Shown: positions 1-8,516 of the stretch, piece by piece
Numbering within the stretch: the stretch's first letter is position 1
Layout: each line of letters starts with the position of its first letter
Source of the DNA: CBDDKS01 sp965230335
GTDB taxonomy: Bacteria > Pseudomonadota > Gammaproteobacteria > Enterobacterales > Kangiellaceae
Assembly (NCBI GenBank): GCA_965230335.1
Contig: CBDDKS010000006.1
Coordinates: 806,001-870,000 of the forward strand
Length of the DNA: 64,000 nt
Reading direction: 5' to 3'
Notes under the pieces: model-generated
Databases searched by the model: none
The model's input: the letters and a program-made list of their open reading frames with translations, nothing else
Told to the model about the DNA's origin: nothing
Position numbers and translations under genes: made by a program

Positions 1-114
1 TACATTCTGTTTTAGTTCATCTAAAGACACTTCCTCCTGACTACAGGACATGACCAAACAACACAAAAAGACTATTTTTAACAGGTTTTTTATTTTAATA
101 TTGAAAATATTCAT
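1..114 (-). CDS. Putative lipoprotein, N-terminal part only (cut by window edge)
   Basis: An open frame begins at the ATG complementary to 112-114 and runs off the left edge after 38 codons. The N-terminus is a typical lipoprotein signal: basic residues, a hydrophobic stretch (LLKIVFLCCLV) and a lipobox VMSC with the lipidated Cys at residue 24, followed by an acidic mature start (SQEEVSLDELKQ). It would be exported and anchored to a membrane. No clear Shine-Dalgarno is seen. The functional domain lies outside the window, so no function is assigned. Confidence 0.6.
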   Translation of the reverse strand, partial: MNIFNIKIKNLLKIVFLCCLVMSCSQEEVSLDELKQNV

Positions 115-436
115 ATTACAGTCAAATACCCCAACCATATTGTGACCTTCCCCCAAAACAATGTGAGGAGGTAAAATCTGTTGTTCTTTCAAGATAGCAA
201 AAGCTACATTTAAACACCCTACTATACTGATATTTAATAACTGAATAAACTTTAATTTCATTAAATTTTCTTTGAAACAAATGTTTTTTTCACTTCGATT
301 AAAGGATGCTCTCTTACTACATCAAAAACTACTCAATAATAATATATATTTGAGATTTATATTATCCTCAATTGTTTCAATTCAGATTTTACTTTACAAT
401 TTTCCCATCTTTTACCGACTAAGTAATTTGAATCCT

Positions 437-1027
437 ATGCCACTGATTACTCCTCTTGATCAAGACCATGATAATGACGTTAAAGAACTGTCTGCTTTTT
501 TTAATGAAACCTTAGGTTTTACACCCAACAGCGTTTTAACCATGCAACGGCGACCAGCCATAGCCAAAGCCTTTATTGAACTCAACAAATCCGTTATGGA
601 AAATCATGGCAGAGTAACCAGTGAACAAAAACGACTTATCGGCTATCTCACCAGCGCCAATACCGGGTGCCGTTATTGTCAGGCACACACTATTTTAGCA
701 GCCCATCGTTATGGTGGTAGCGATGAGCGACTCAATGATATATGGAATTTCCGTAAAAGTTCATTATTTACTGACGCTGAAAAAGCCGCTTTTGAATTTG
801 CACTGGCTGCATCATCGGTACCCAATGCCGTTGATGAAACCATCACTCAAAACCTAAAGCAATATTGGGATGAAGGTGAAGTTGTGGAAATTCTAGGGGT
901 TGTTGCTTTATTTGGCTATCTTAATCGCTGGAATGACAGCATGGGCACCACACTTGAAAATGGTGCGCAAAATGCTGGAGAATCCTATTTATCACACAAT
1001 GGCTGGAATAAAGGTAAACATGTATAG
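437..1027 (+). CDS. AhpD/carboxymuconolactone decarboxylase-like (peroxidase-related) protein
   Basis: The 196-residue protein belongs to the alkylhydroperoxidase D-like fold. The key signature is CRYCQAH, the CxxC plus His motif that in AhpD relatives acts as a redox dithiol; the surrounding all-helical sequence (RLIGYLTSANTGCRYC, DAEKAAFEFALAAS, VVEILGVVALFGYLNRWND) matches the family. The chosen start is the ATG at 437 (MPLITPL), where family similarity starts. An in-frame TTG at 272 would add 55 residues containing a hydrophobic segment; neither start has a convincing Shine-Dalgarno. The likely role is thiol-dependent peroxide or radical detoxification in the cytoplasm, but the substrate cannot be read from sequence. 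Confidence 0.75.
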   Translation: MPLITPLDQDHDNDVKELSAFFNETLGFTPNSVLTMQRRPAIAKAFIELNKSVMENHGRVTSEQKRLIGYLTSANTGCRYCQAHTILAAHRYGGSDERLNDIWNFRKSSLFTDAEKAAFEFALAASSVPNAVDETITQNLKQYWDEGEVVEILGVVALFGYLNRWNDSMGTTLENGAQNAGESYLSHNGWNKGKHV

Positions 1028-1037
1028 CCTCTGAGTT

Positions 1038-1241
1038 TTATCTAAATAATTCATTTTTTACACTGAACGTTACAACAATATTGCTTGATGGGACGTGGCC
1101 TACTGCGTCCCAAGCATGCAATCCATTCGCATATTCTGATTCACTAATTTTTTCTACGAACAAGAGCATAAAATCAAGGTTTATCTCGCTGTCTCGGAAA
1201 CTCCGATAAAACTCTATAATTTCAACCCATGATCTTGTCAT
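1038..1241 (-). CDS. Small hypothetical protein
   Basis: A 67-residue frame starting ATG (MTRSWVEIIEF) and ending FSVKNELFR. I do not recognise a named domain. The first 40 residues (SWVEIIEFYRSFRDSEINLDFM) look like real protein, amphipathic and helix-rich, while the last third overlaps an imperfect DNA inverted repeat (1082-1116), so the C-terminus may be a degenerate or recombined end. It sits tail-to-tail with the AhpD-like gene, with 10 bases between them. It could be a truncated remnant of a longer gene. Confidence 0.4.
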   Translation of the reverse strand: MTRSWVEIIEFYRSFRDSEINLDFMLLFVEKISESEYANGLHAWDAVGHVPSSNIVVTFSVKNELFR

Positions 1242-1305
1242 GACATTCTTTTAAACCTTACCCTTTATTTATGATGAAGTGATTATGCTTTCTTACAGAC
1301 TACCA

Positions 1306-1848
1306 TTAACATTCACTGGTATAACGACTTCTTAGGCTCCTTAAATTTTTTCGTTTACTATCAAATGAACGACTTCTATTGGTTCTTTTGGATAAACTTT
1401 TTTCCAGACTTTGAATTTTTCTATCTAAATATTGGCAGTTTCTTTTCTTTTTAGAAGTTCTTCGATAACGTCTATTTTTTTTAACTTTATAAAACCTGAC
1501 AGAACTTGTTTCTACCGATTTAAAGTTATTGGATTTTGTTGAAGCTTCTAAATCTGTTGTGTCAATCACTGTTGCCTGTACACCAGCAGGCGGTGAATCA
1601 CTTAAATGTAACTTACCCTGTTCGTCTTGCCATTGATACAACTTTTTAGGTGCACTTTGTTGTTCTAGATTCTTTTGATTTTGTAGTTGTTGGTCACTAT
1701 TATGTGAATTAAGATTATCGATTTCCTGAGTCAATCTTGTCTCATGCTCTTCATCATAAGCCGCATCCAGATCTTCAAATTGACATCCAGAAATTCCCCA
1801 TAAACTTAAAACAGATACAATACATAATCGAATAGTTTGTCGGTTCAT
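1306..1848 (-). CDS. DUF4124-domain lipoprotein
   Basis: The protein has a lipoprotein signal peptide (IVSVLSLWGISGC, lipobox ISGC) and then a charged region. A central DUF4124 motif, LYQWQDEQGKLHLSDSPP, is the hallmark of a small periplasmic domain common in gammaproteobacteria. The C-terminal third is strikingly basic (KVKKNRRYRRTSKKKRNC and RSLRSRYTSEC), with two Cys that could pair. I chose the ATG at 1848 because GAGG lies six bases upstream; in-frame ATGs at 1860 and 1872 are alternatives, the former also preceded by GGAG. The function of DUF4124 proteins is unknown; envelope association is inferred. Confidence 0.75.
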   Translation of the reverse strand: MNRQTIRLCIVSVLSLWGISGCQFEDLDAAYDEEHETRLTQEIDNLNSHNSDQQLQNQKNLEQQSAPKKLYQWQDEQGKLHLSDSPPAGVQATVIDTTDLEASTKSNNFKSVETSSVRFYKVKKNRRYRRTSKKKRNCQYLDRKIQSLEKSLSKRTNRSRSFDSKRKNLRSLRSRYTSEC

Positions 1849-2036
1849 TACTTGCCTCATTACTCGCTCCATAATTAAAACTACCTTTTATAACGCCTGA
1901 ACAGCTTCCGTTTGAAACCAGTCTAGACGGTTTTACGTTAACCTATCTTACTTAATAATTATTTTTTATTGAAAAAACTCGTTATCTGTTGCAACAACAG
2001 TATAATAACCCCTGCTAACAACATCTCGAATATGTA

Positions 2037-3071
2037 ATGAGTATACTGCTTAATATTAAAAATCTCAATTTTGTTAGAGAAAAAAAGCACATTTTAAATA
2101 ATGTCAGTCTTTCTCTTCCCAAGGGAGATATTGGCTGTCTATTAGGCCCGAGTGGTTGCGGTAAGACCACTTTGCTACGCTGTATAGCTGGCTTTGAGCC
2201 TATAGTTGATGGAGAAATTTTCCTAAACCAACACTGTGTCTCCAATGCATCCAAAACCCTACCACCAGAAAAAAGACATATAGGTATGGTCTTTCAGGAT
2301 TATGCACTCTTCCCTCATCTTACTGTTGAGCAAAATATAGGCTTTGCAGCAAAAGCACCTAAAAAACAAACAGTTGCTCATCAACTGGAGTTAACCGAAT
2401 TAACACATGTTGCCCATCATTATCCCCATCAATTGTCTGGAGGACAGCAACAACGTGTCGCCTTAGCAAGAGCATTAGCCACTCAACCCCAGTTGCTCTT
2501 ACTTGATGAACCTTTTTCCAGTCTGGATACTCAATTACGACATCATTTAAGAAATCAGATCCGTGAATTACTGAAAGCACAAGGTATCACTGCACTTATC
2601 GTGACTCATGATCAATCAGAAGCCCTGGCCATGTCTGATAAGTTAGGCGTTATCATGTCAGGCGAGTTACTTCAATGGGGCACACCCTATGACTTATACC
2701 ATCAACCTATTAATAAAAAGGTCGCACATTTTATTGGTGAAGGAAAAATTATTCCTGCCATTGTAGGCAATCAGGGTATTTACCATACCGCAGCCGGTGA
2801 TTTAATCAGTTCACCCGAACACCAATCTTTACCAACCGGCGAAAAAATCGATATTTTATTACGGCCTGATGATGTTGTTTTAGATAATCACAGCAAAGTC
2901 AAAGGCACGATTACTTATAAAGCTTTTCAGGGAGCCACAACACAATATACATTGAAACTCATCGATAACCATACGGTGAAATGTATTTGCCCAAGTCACC
3001 AGGATTATGAAATAGGCGACCAAGTCGGTTTAAAATTGGATACAACTCATGTTGTTGCCTTTCCTAATTAA
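2037..3071 (+). CDS. ABC transporter ATP-binding protein, FbpC/PotA-like
   Basis: A 344-residue importer ATPase. It has a Walker A (GPSGCGKTT, 37-45), a Q-loop (VFQDYALFPHLT), a signature LSGGQ at 133-137, a Walker B LLLLDE at 153-158 and the switch His at 191. Beyond residue about 235 a TOBE-like regulatory domain follows, as in FbpC (ferric iron), PotA and CysA subfamilies. The sequence IGFAAKAP and the NPxQ-less C-terminus look closest to FbpC, but the substrate is not certain. No permease or periplasmic binding protein gene is adjacent, so it must work with subunits encoded elsewhere or be an orphan. Translation begins at ATG 2037 without an obvious Shine-Dalgarno. Confidence 0.85.
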   Translation: MSILLNIKNLNFVREKKHILNNVSLSLPKGDIGCLLGPSGCGKTTLLRCIAGFEPIVDGEIFLNQHCVSNASKTLPPEKRHIGMVFQDYALFPHLTVEQNIGFAAKAPKKQTVAHQLELTELTHVAHHYPHQLSGGQQQRVALARALATQPQLLLLDEPFSSLDTQLRHHLRNQIRELLKAQGITALIVTHDQSEALAMSDKLGVIMSGELLQWGTPYDLYHQPINKKVAHFIGEGKIIPAIVGNQGIYHTAAGDLISSPEHQSLPTGEKIDILLRPDDVVLDNHSKVKGTITYKAFQGATTQYTLKLIDNHTVKCICPSHQDYEIGDQVGLKLDTTHVVAFPN

Positions 3072-3111
3072 TCGACCTTGAAAACACATTACTTCAGCTG
3101 CATCATTTAGA

Positions 3112-4344
3112 TTAAAAACGATGATTGTAGGATGCACCTAATAGCAATACATCACCACCACCCTGCCCGGTAAACGTAGAACCACTTCGACCAGCATCCG
3201 TTATCGAAACATCATCACCCGATAAGTAAGTCACAGCAAAATCAATACTAGACCGCTGATTGACAGAATAAGTACTACCGAAACTAAACCATTCTCTATC
3301 GGCATCAGGAATACTCAAGCGACGATTACCTGCAGGGGCAGCAATTTCATCCAAGGCAATACCAGCTCTTAAAGTCCATTGTGGAGACAATAAGCGAGTG
3401 ATTCCTAATGCATAACGAAAACTATCATCCCATTCTGCATCACTGATTTCTAAAGTACCTATGGTGTCTAAATCAGCTACCAAACCATCGAAAACACGCC
3501 ACCCCGTTAACGCTACTGAAAAAGAAATCATCCAGGTTTTATCCAAATCATAAATCAGAGAAACTTCTGTTGTTTCTGGTAAGTCCACACTTAATGACGC
3601 CGTACTATTCAAAAAAGGAGTTCCCGGATTGTCTGATCGTGAACGTCCTTCTAAAGTAACATCCACCTGTGAGCGATAACTCAACCCCATGGTTAACGAT
3701 GGATTGAATTGCCAAACAGCACCTAAATGCCAACCAAACGTCGTATCATCACCCTCTAAAGTCAAAATATCACCATCACCAACACTCAGATAATCGGGAA
3801 ATGCATTGGATATGCTTGCATCAACATAGACAAAATTAATTCCTAAGCCAATATTCAATTGTTCATTCACTTTCCAGGATAAACTGGGCGTGATGTAGAC
3901 TGTTGTGATCTCTGCTTCATCGGCAATATCCAAACCGGTAAAATCATTCGAATAATCTGTTTTTAGTCCAAAATAACTGTTAAGGGATAAACCAAATACC
4001 ATTTTTTCATTAATTGGTGTCAAATAATAAGCGTAAGGCACTAACGCACTAGGTGCAATATCTTCATCATTTGCAGGCAATGTTGCTACACCGGAGACTT
4101 GTCCATTGACATCAATGTTTGGATCAATATAAGAAAACCCTAAGGATATTTGTGAATCATTCAATAACACACCCAATGCCGGATTACGCCCCAGTGATGA
4201 AGCATTATCAGCAATGGCGGCATCACCCGCAAAAGCCCGCCCCAAACCAGATACACTTTGTTCCTGCAATTGAAAACCAGCACTATGGACTGATGTCACA
4301 AAAAGACTAAAACCAATGAAACTAAAAAACTTTTGCAATAACAT
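3112..4344 (-). CDS. OmpP1/FadL/TodX-family outer membrane transporter
   Basis: A 410-residue outer membrane beta-barrel that would admit hydrophobic substrates such as long-chain fatty acids or hydrocarbons. The signal peptide spans about residues 1-22, and the mature protein starts GFQLQEQSVSGLGRAFAG, the conserved FadL N-terminal hatch. The NPA motif (SLGRNPALG) and a terminal aromatic residue (YNHRF) fit a BAM-inserted barrel. The start at 4344 is chosen because a GGAG precedes it by about seven bases and it gives a clean signal peptide; an upstream in-frame ATG at 4443 would add 33 unlikely residues. It is convergent with the ABC ATPase gene. The true substrate is unknown. Confidence 0.9.
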   Translation of the reverse strand: MLLQKFFSFIGFSLFVTSVHSAGFQLQEQSVSGLGRAFAGDAAIADNASSLGRNPALGVLLNDSQISLGFSYIDPNIDVNGQVSGVATLPANDEDIAPSALVPYAYYLTPINEKMVFGLSLNSYFGLKTDYSNDFTGLDIADEAEITTVYITPSLSWKVNEQLNIGLGINFVYVDASISNAFPDYLSVGDGDILTLEGDDTTFGWHLGAVWQFNPSLTMGLSYRSQVDVTLEGRSRSDNPGTPFLNSTASLSVDLPETTEVSLIYDLDKTWMISFSVALTGWRVFDGLVADLDTIGTLEISDAEWDDSFRYALGITRLLSPQWTLRAGIALDEIAAPAGNRRLSIPDADREWFSFGSTYSVNQRSSIDFAVTYLSGDDVSITDAGRSGSTFTGQGGGDVLLLGASYNHRF

Positions 4345-4522
4345 ATTTATTCTCCATATAGCGACTGGTAAGCAATCCATTTTAACAACGAATAGTTTGG
4401 GTATAAACCTAAACTTCACAAAAAATTCATCAAAAAATCTCAAGTAATATATTTTTAATATTCTAGTGCCGAATTAACAATGAAAAATCAACAGCCTCTA
4501 ACACCCCTATTATTTTATCATT

Positions 4523-5857
4523 TTACCTACGCGAAAATTGTAAACGCATACCTTTGTTATCACTGACTATACGACCTTGTTCATACTTAATTTCACCATT
4601 CACAATAGTTGTATGAATATTCGAACGAAATGTAATCCCTTCAAATGGTGACCATCCACATTGATATAAAATACGATCTTTATTCACTTTTGTTGAACGA
4701 TTTAAATCAATAAGTACACAATCCGCCCAATAACCTTCACGAATAAATCCTCTCTCTACCAATTGAAAACGACGTGCAACATTATGTGCTGTTTTTTCTG
4801 CAATCAACTCCAAAGAAAAGATATGATTGTGATAATGTTCAAGTAAACTGAGCAGAGCATCCTGAACTAATGGTAAACCTGCAGGCGCCTTAAAATAAGT
4901 ACTTTGTTTTTCTTCTAATGTATGTGGTGCATGATCCGTTGCAATAATATCGATTTTGCCATCAATAATTGCATTGAGTATGGCCTTTTGATCTTCTTCA
5001 CTTTTAATCGATGGATTACATTTGATTAATGTTTGTTTCTTAACATAATCATTTTCATTAAAAAATAAATGATGAACACAAGCTTCTGCTGTAATGGATT
5101 TATTTTTTAATTCAGCATCAGAAAATAATTCTAATTCATCTTTGGTCGTAATATGTAACACATGCAATTGTGTACCAAACTTTTTGGCCAATTCAACGGC
5201 TTTTGATGAAGATTTTAAACAGGCTTCTCTCGAACGAATAAAAGGGTGAAACTCCATAGGAACATTCTCTCCATATTGATTACGATAATAAGCCTCATTC
5301 TCTAAAATAACAGGTGTATCTTCACAATGGGTTGCCACTAAACAGGGTGCATGTTGAAAAATACTTTCTAAAACTTGTATATCATCAACCAGCATATTGC
5401 CTGTTGAAGCTCCCATAAACACTTTAATACCACAAGCCGCATTAGGATCAATGGACTTTATGGCTTCAATATTATCGTTGCTGGCACCAAGATAAAAAGC
5501 AAAATTGGCCAAAGACTTTTGAGCAGCGCGTTCATATTTGTCTTCCAATGCAGCACGATCCAAAGTCGCTGGATTCACATTAGGCATTTCCATATAACTG
5601 GTAATTCCACCTGCTACTGCAGCAATAGATTCTGTTGCAATACTGCCTTTATGCGTAAAACCGGGTTCCCTGAAATGAACCTGATCATCAATCATACCTG
5701 GCATTAAAATCAAACCTTCACCATCGATTTCCTTTTCTACTTTCATTGTAATCTCAGGTGCAATTTTTTCGAACCGTCCATTTTTAATCAACACATCAGC
5801 ACAAAAATGAACCCCTTCATTCACTATTTGTACATGTTTAATCATTAAATCCGACAT
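4523..5857 (-). CDS. pyrC: Dihydroorotase, DQVHFREPG subclass
   Basis: An amidohydrolase of 444 residues that should interconvert N-carbamoyl-aspartate and dihydroorotate in pyrimidine synthesis. The sequence shows IDDQVHFREPG at 56-66, the candidate carboxylated lysine K145 in GIKVFMGAS, THCED around 176-180, VLHITT, and TDHAPH near residue 307, all in the dihydroorotase order. The usual first metal-binding HxH is QxH (Q59, H61), a feature of a recognised subclass of class I-like dihydroorotases seen for example in Bacteroidetes. A strong Shine-Dalgarno (AGGTGAGGTT) precedes the ATG. Allantoinase or hydantoinase activity is a less likely alternative. Confidence 0.85.
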   Translation of the reverse strand: MSDLMIKHVQIVNEGVHFCADVLIKNGRFEKIAPEITMKVEKEIDGEGLILMPGMIDDQVHFREPGFTHKGSIATESIAAVAGGITSYMEMPNVNPATLDRAALEDKYERAAQKSLANFAFYLGASNDNIEAIKSIDPNAACGIKVFMGASTGNMLVDDIQVLESIFQHAPCLVATHCEDTPVILENEAYYRNQYGENVPMEFHPFIRSREACLKSSSKAVELAKKFGTQLHVLHITTKDELELFSDAELKNKSITAEACVHHLFFNENDYVKKQTLIKCNPSIKSEEDQKAILNAIIDGKIDIIATDHAPHTLEEKQSTYFKAPAGLPLVQDALLSLLEHYHNHIFSLELIAEKTAHNVARRFQLVERGFIREGYWADCVLIDLNRSTKVNKDRILYQCGWSPFEGITFRSNIHTTIVNGEIKYEQGRIVSDNKGMRLQFSRR

Positions 5858-5994
5858 AACCTCACCTCATATTGTGATACCTAATACGTGCCTTTCATGC
5901 ACAGTTCTTATGTTACAGAATCTGATGTTACATTATCTTATACTGCCTGATCTCATGTTACTTAAATCAAACCACAGCATTGTTTTATCTATCA

Positions 5995-7359
5995 CTACAA
6001 TAACTGATAGCAGGGTTGGTAATCTTCTGCATCAATTTTCATTCGTTTTTGTTCAGCAAATTGAGTTAACAGTGTATCTAGGGCATCCATAATAAACTGC
6101 TCTCCCTGTAATTGAAAGGGCCCAAGCTCTTCAATTGCCGCTATACCCTCTGCTTTTATATTACCAGCAACAATACCAGAGAAAGCACGCCTTAATTGAT
6201 ACGCCAATTGATAAATAGGTTGTTTCGATGTGAGATTCAATTGTGACATAGACTGATGCGTTGGAGAAAAGGGTTCTTGCAAAGCAAGTTCAATTTGTAG
6301 CCGCCAGTTAAAATAGTAGGCATCTGAATGTGTTTTCCTAAATGCTCTGACCTCTGCCACTGATTTTTTTACAAATTGTGCCACCGCTGAAGGATCACCA
6401 ATAATCACTTCCAATCGTTCCACCGCTTCATCCCCTAAAGTGGTTTGCACAAATTTAACCAGAGACTTTATATAATTTTCACTGTTTTTCGGGCCTGTTA
6501 AAACCAAAGGGAAAGGCATATCTTTATTTTTGGGATGTAAAACAATGCCTAATACATACAACAATTCCTCTGCTGTACCTGCACCACCAGGAAAGATCAC
6601 AATGCTATGCGCTAAACGAACAAATGATTCGAGTCGTTTTTCTATATCCGGCATAATCACTAACTTGTTCACTATAGGATTAGGTGCCTCAGCAGCAATA
6701 ATGCCTGGCTCTGAAATACCAATAAATCTGGAATCAAAATGTCGTTGTTTGGCATGAGCTAATGCTGCCCCCTTCATCGGGCCTTTCATTGCACCTGGAC
6801 CACATCCTGTGCATATATCAAAGTTCCTTAATCCCAATTCATAGCCGACTTGCTTTGTATAATCATATTCAACACGATTAATGGCATGCCCTCCCCAGCA
6901 AACCACTAGGTTTAAATCTCTTTTGGGTTTTAATACGCCTGAATTACGTAATATATGAAAAGTAGCATTCGTTAAACCACCTGACTCATTTAAATCAAAT
7001 AAACCACCGTGCATCACCTGGTTATGGGAATAGATCAGATCTCTTAATACAGAATACAAATGCTCTTGAATACCCGCTATCATTTCACCATCTACAAAAG
7101 CTGGAGCAGGTGCATTCACAACTTCTAATTTAACACCTCGATCCGTTTTATAAATTCTGACATCAAAGTCTGAATATTGATCCAGTATATCCTTACAGTT
7201 ATCATTGTTTCCCCCTGTATTCAGTACAGCTAAGGAACACAATCGAAACAATCGACGTAAACTTGAAGGTTTTTTATCACAAAGTAAATCTACTTCATGT
7301 TGTGAAAGTATATCTAAACTACCCGCAGGAGAAATACTGGCAGTAACCTTTTCGTTCAT
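5995..7359 (-). CDS. ppnN: Pyrimidine/purine nucleotide 5'-monophosphate nucleosidase
   Basis: The 454-residue protein matches full-length PpnN (YgdH) of gammaproteobacteria: an N-terminal regulatory domain, the central LOG/lysine-decarboxylase-like Rossmann domain with CGPGAMKGPMKGA (186-198) and FPGGAGTAEE (256-265), and a C-terminal domain ending about residue 454. PpnN hydrolyses nucleoside monophosphates to base and ribose-5-phosphate and in E. coli is activated by (p)ppGpp; the window also encodes RelA. The gene lies downstream of nothing obvious on its strand and is followed, after a 137-base gap, by the dihydroorotase gene, so a nucleotide-metabolism theme is plausible though co-transcription is not shown. 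Confidence 0.93.
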   Translation of the reverse strand: MNEKVTASISPAGSLDILSQHEVDLLCDKKPSSLRRLFRLCSLAVLNTGGNNDNCKDILDQYSDFDVRIYKTDRGVKLEVVNAPAPAFVDGEMIAGIQEHLYSVLRDLIYSHNQVMHGGLFDLNESGGLTNATFHILRNSGVLKPKRDLNLVVCWGGHAINRVEYDYTKQVGYELGLRNFDICTGCGPGAMKGPMKGAALAHAKQRHFDSRFIGISEPGIIAAEAPNPIVNKLVIMPDIEKRLESFVRLAHSIVIFPGGAGTAEELLYVLGIVLHPKNKDMPFPLVLTGPKNSENYIKSLVKFVQTTLGDEAVERLEVIIGDPSAVAQFVKKSVAEVRAFRKTHSDAYYFNWRLQIELALQEPFSPTHQSMSQLNLTSKQPIYQLAYQLRRAFSGIVAGNIKAEGIAAIEELGPFQLQGEQFIMDALDTLLTQFAEQKRMKIDAEDYQPCYQLL

Positions 7360-7469
7360 AGTTAAAATCTCATATTACTCAAAAATAAATCAGACATAAT
7401 AAGAGTATTACACAATATGAAAGGTTAAACTACCTCATATTCAGAGTTTCTAAAATTCTCAGGATATAA

Positions 7470-7503
7470 CAAAAAATTGATTAAAAAATCACTTTTTTAA
7501 TCA
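7470..7503 (-). terminator. AT-rich intrinsic terminator of the diguanylate cyclase gene
   Basis: On the minus strand an 11-bp perfect stem (TGATTAAAAAA / TTTTTTAATCA, 7478-7488 with 7493-7503, loop of four) is followed by a T-run at about 7471-7476. The stop codon TAA of the upstream gene lies inside the stem. The stem is AT-only apart from two G:C pairs, so strength is uncertain. Confidence 0.5.
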
Positions 7504-8453
7504 GCTAAGGTAATACGATTACGACCCTGTTCTTTAGATTGATACAATGCCTTATCTGCTGCGGCAATCCATTGTTCATAGGTTTCCATTTCTTCTCTTA
7601 ATTCTGAAACTCCCAGGCTCACAGTAAAACGAATTTCCTCTTCTTCATGCAGAATAACTTGTTCCTCAATACGTTTACGTATCCGTTCAGCCAATACTTC
7701 TGCACTATCGAGTTGGGTATTTGGTAAAAAAACCACAAATTCTTCACCACCATATCGACCACAGACATCAGAGTTTCGTAACATACGCTGACTTAATTCA
7801 GCAACCCGACAAATCACTTTGTCTCCAGCCTGATGGCCAAAAGTGTCATTAATTTTTTTAAAATGATCAATATCAAAAATAATTAACGTACACTGATGAT
7901 CATAGCGATTACATCTGCGAAATTCTTTTTCAAAACACTCTTCCCAATAACCTCTGTTATACAACTGAGTCAAGGCATCTGTTCTACTCATGGACTCTAA
8001 TTTTAAATTGGCTTCTATTAACTTTTGTTTACTCGAAGCAATTTCTGTTACATCATACAATACAATACAAATATTATGTACTTCTCCATCAACTGATGTT
8101 AAAGGCATTAAAGTTGCATTTTGGTACATATAATCCTGACATCCTGTGATTGGACGATACGTTTTAAACTTAAATAAAAATGGCCGTTGCTCCCAAATTG
8201 AAAACGCATGGTTTTTCAACATAAAAACAGAATTTATTTTATGCTTAAACCATTCTTTAGGTAGTTCAGGAAAAACATCAAAAATAGATTTGTTGTAAAC
8301 TCTATGTTCACTTAAACCACTATGATTTTCCATAAACCCATTCCACATTTGAATAGAATATTCCCGATTAATCACAAAAAGCCCAACATCAATATTATGC
8401 AATATGCTCATTAACCAATGTAGTTCTTTTAATTCGGAAGTATCATTCATCAT
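7497..8453 (-). CDS. PAS-GGDEF diguanylate cyclase
   Basis: A 318-residue cytoplasmic signalling enzyme that should make cyclic di-GMP. Residues about 10-137 form a PAS-like sensor (HNIDVGLFVINREYSIQMWN), followed by a short helical linker and a GGDEF domain. The active-site motif is GGEEF at 235-239, and an inhibitory I-site RxxD (RNSD, 226-229) lies exactly five residues upstream, so product feedback is expected. There are no membrane segments. It follows the REC-CheC gene on the same strand after 63 bases that contain three 18-bp tandem repeats, and the two probably form one transcription unit. Confidence 0.9.
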   Translation of the reverse strand: MMNDTSELKELHWLMSILHNIDVGLFVINREYSIQMWNGFMENHSGLSEHRVYNKSIFDVFPELPKEWFKHKINSVFMLKNHAFSIWEQRPFLFKFKTYRPITGCQDYMYQNATLMPLTSVDGEVHNICIVLYDVTEIASSKQKLIEANLKLESMSRTDALTQLYNRGYWEECFEKEFRRCNRYDHQCTLIIFDIDHFKKINDTFGHQAGDKVICRVAELSQRMLRNSDVCGRYGGEEFVVFLPNTQLDSAEVLAERIRKRIEEQVILHEEEEIRFTVSLGVSELREEMETYEQWIAAADKALYQSKEQGRNRITLAD

Positions 8454-8457
8454 AATG

Positions 8458-8511
8458 TTTTAATAGATCATAGTGTCTTAATCAATCATAGTATCTTAAT
8501 AAATCATAGTG
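8458..8511. repeat. Three 18-bp tandem repeats with mini-ORFs before a start codon
   Basis: Three near-identical 18-base units lie at 8458-8475, 8476-8493 and 8494-8511. Read on the minus strand each contains an ATG, two sense codons and TAA (Met-Ile-Tyr, Met-Ile-Asp, Met-Ile-Tyr), placed immediately upstream of the diguanylate cyclase start. The unit fills most of the gap between the two genes. Confidence 0.8.
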
Positions 8512-8516
8512 TCATA

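Noticed and set aside
163..172. GAGGAGGTAA, a strong Shine-Dalgarno-like run on the plus strand
   Set aside because: Only a 10-codon frame follows (TTG start, TAA), no gene.
1028..1130. attC-like integron recombination site
   Set aside because: Hairpin is present but core R/L sites and an integrase were not found.
5905..5965. Three ATGTTAC direct repeats in the spacer before pyrC/ppnN
   Set aside because: Short and irregularly spaced (17 and 29 bases); no known operator recognised.
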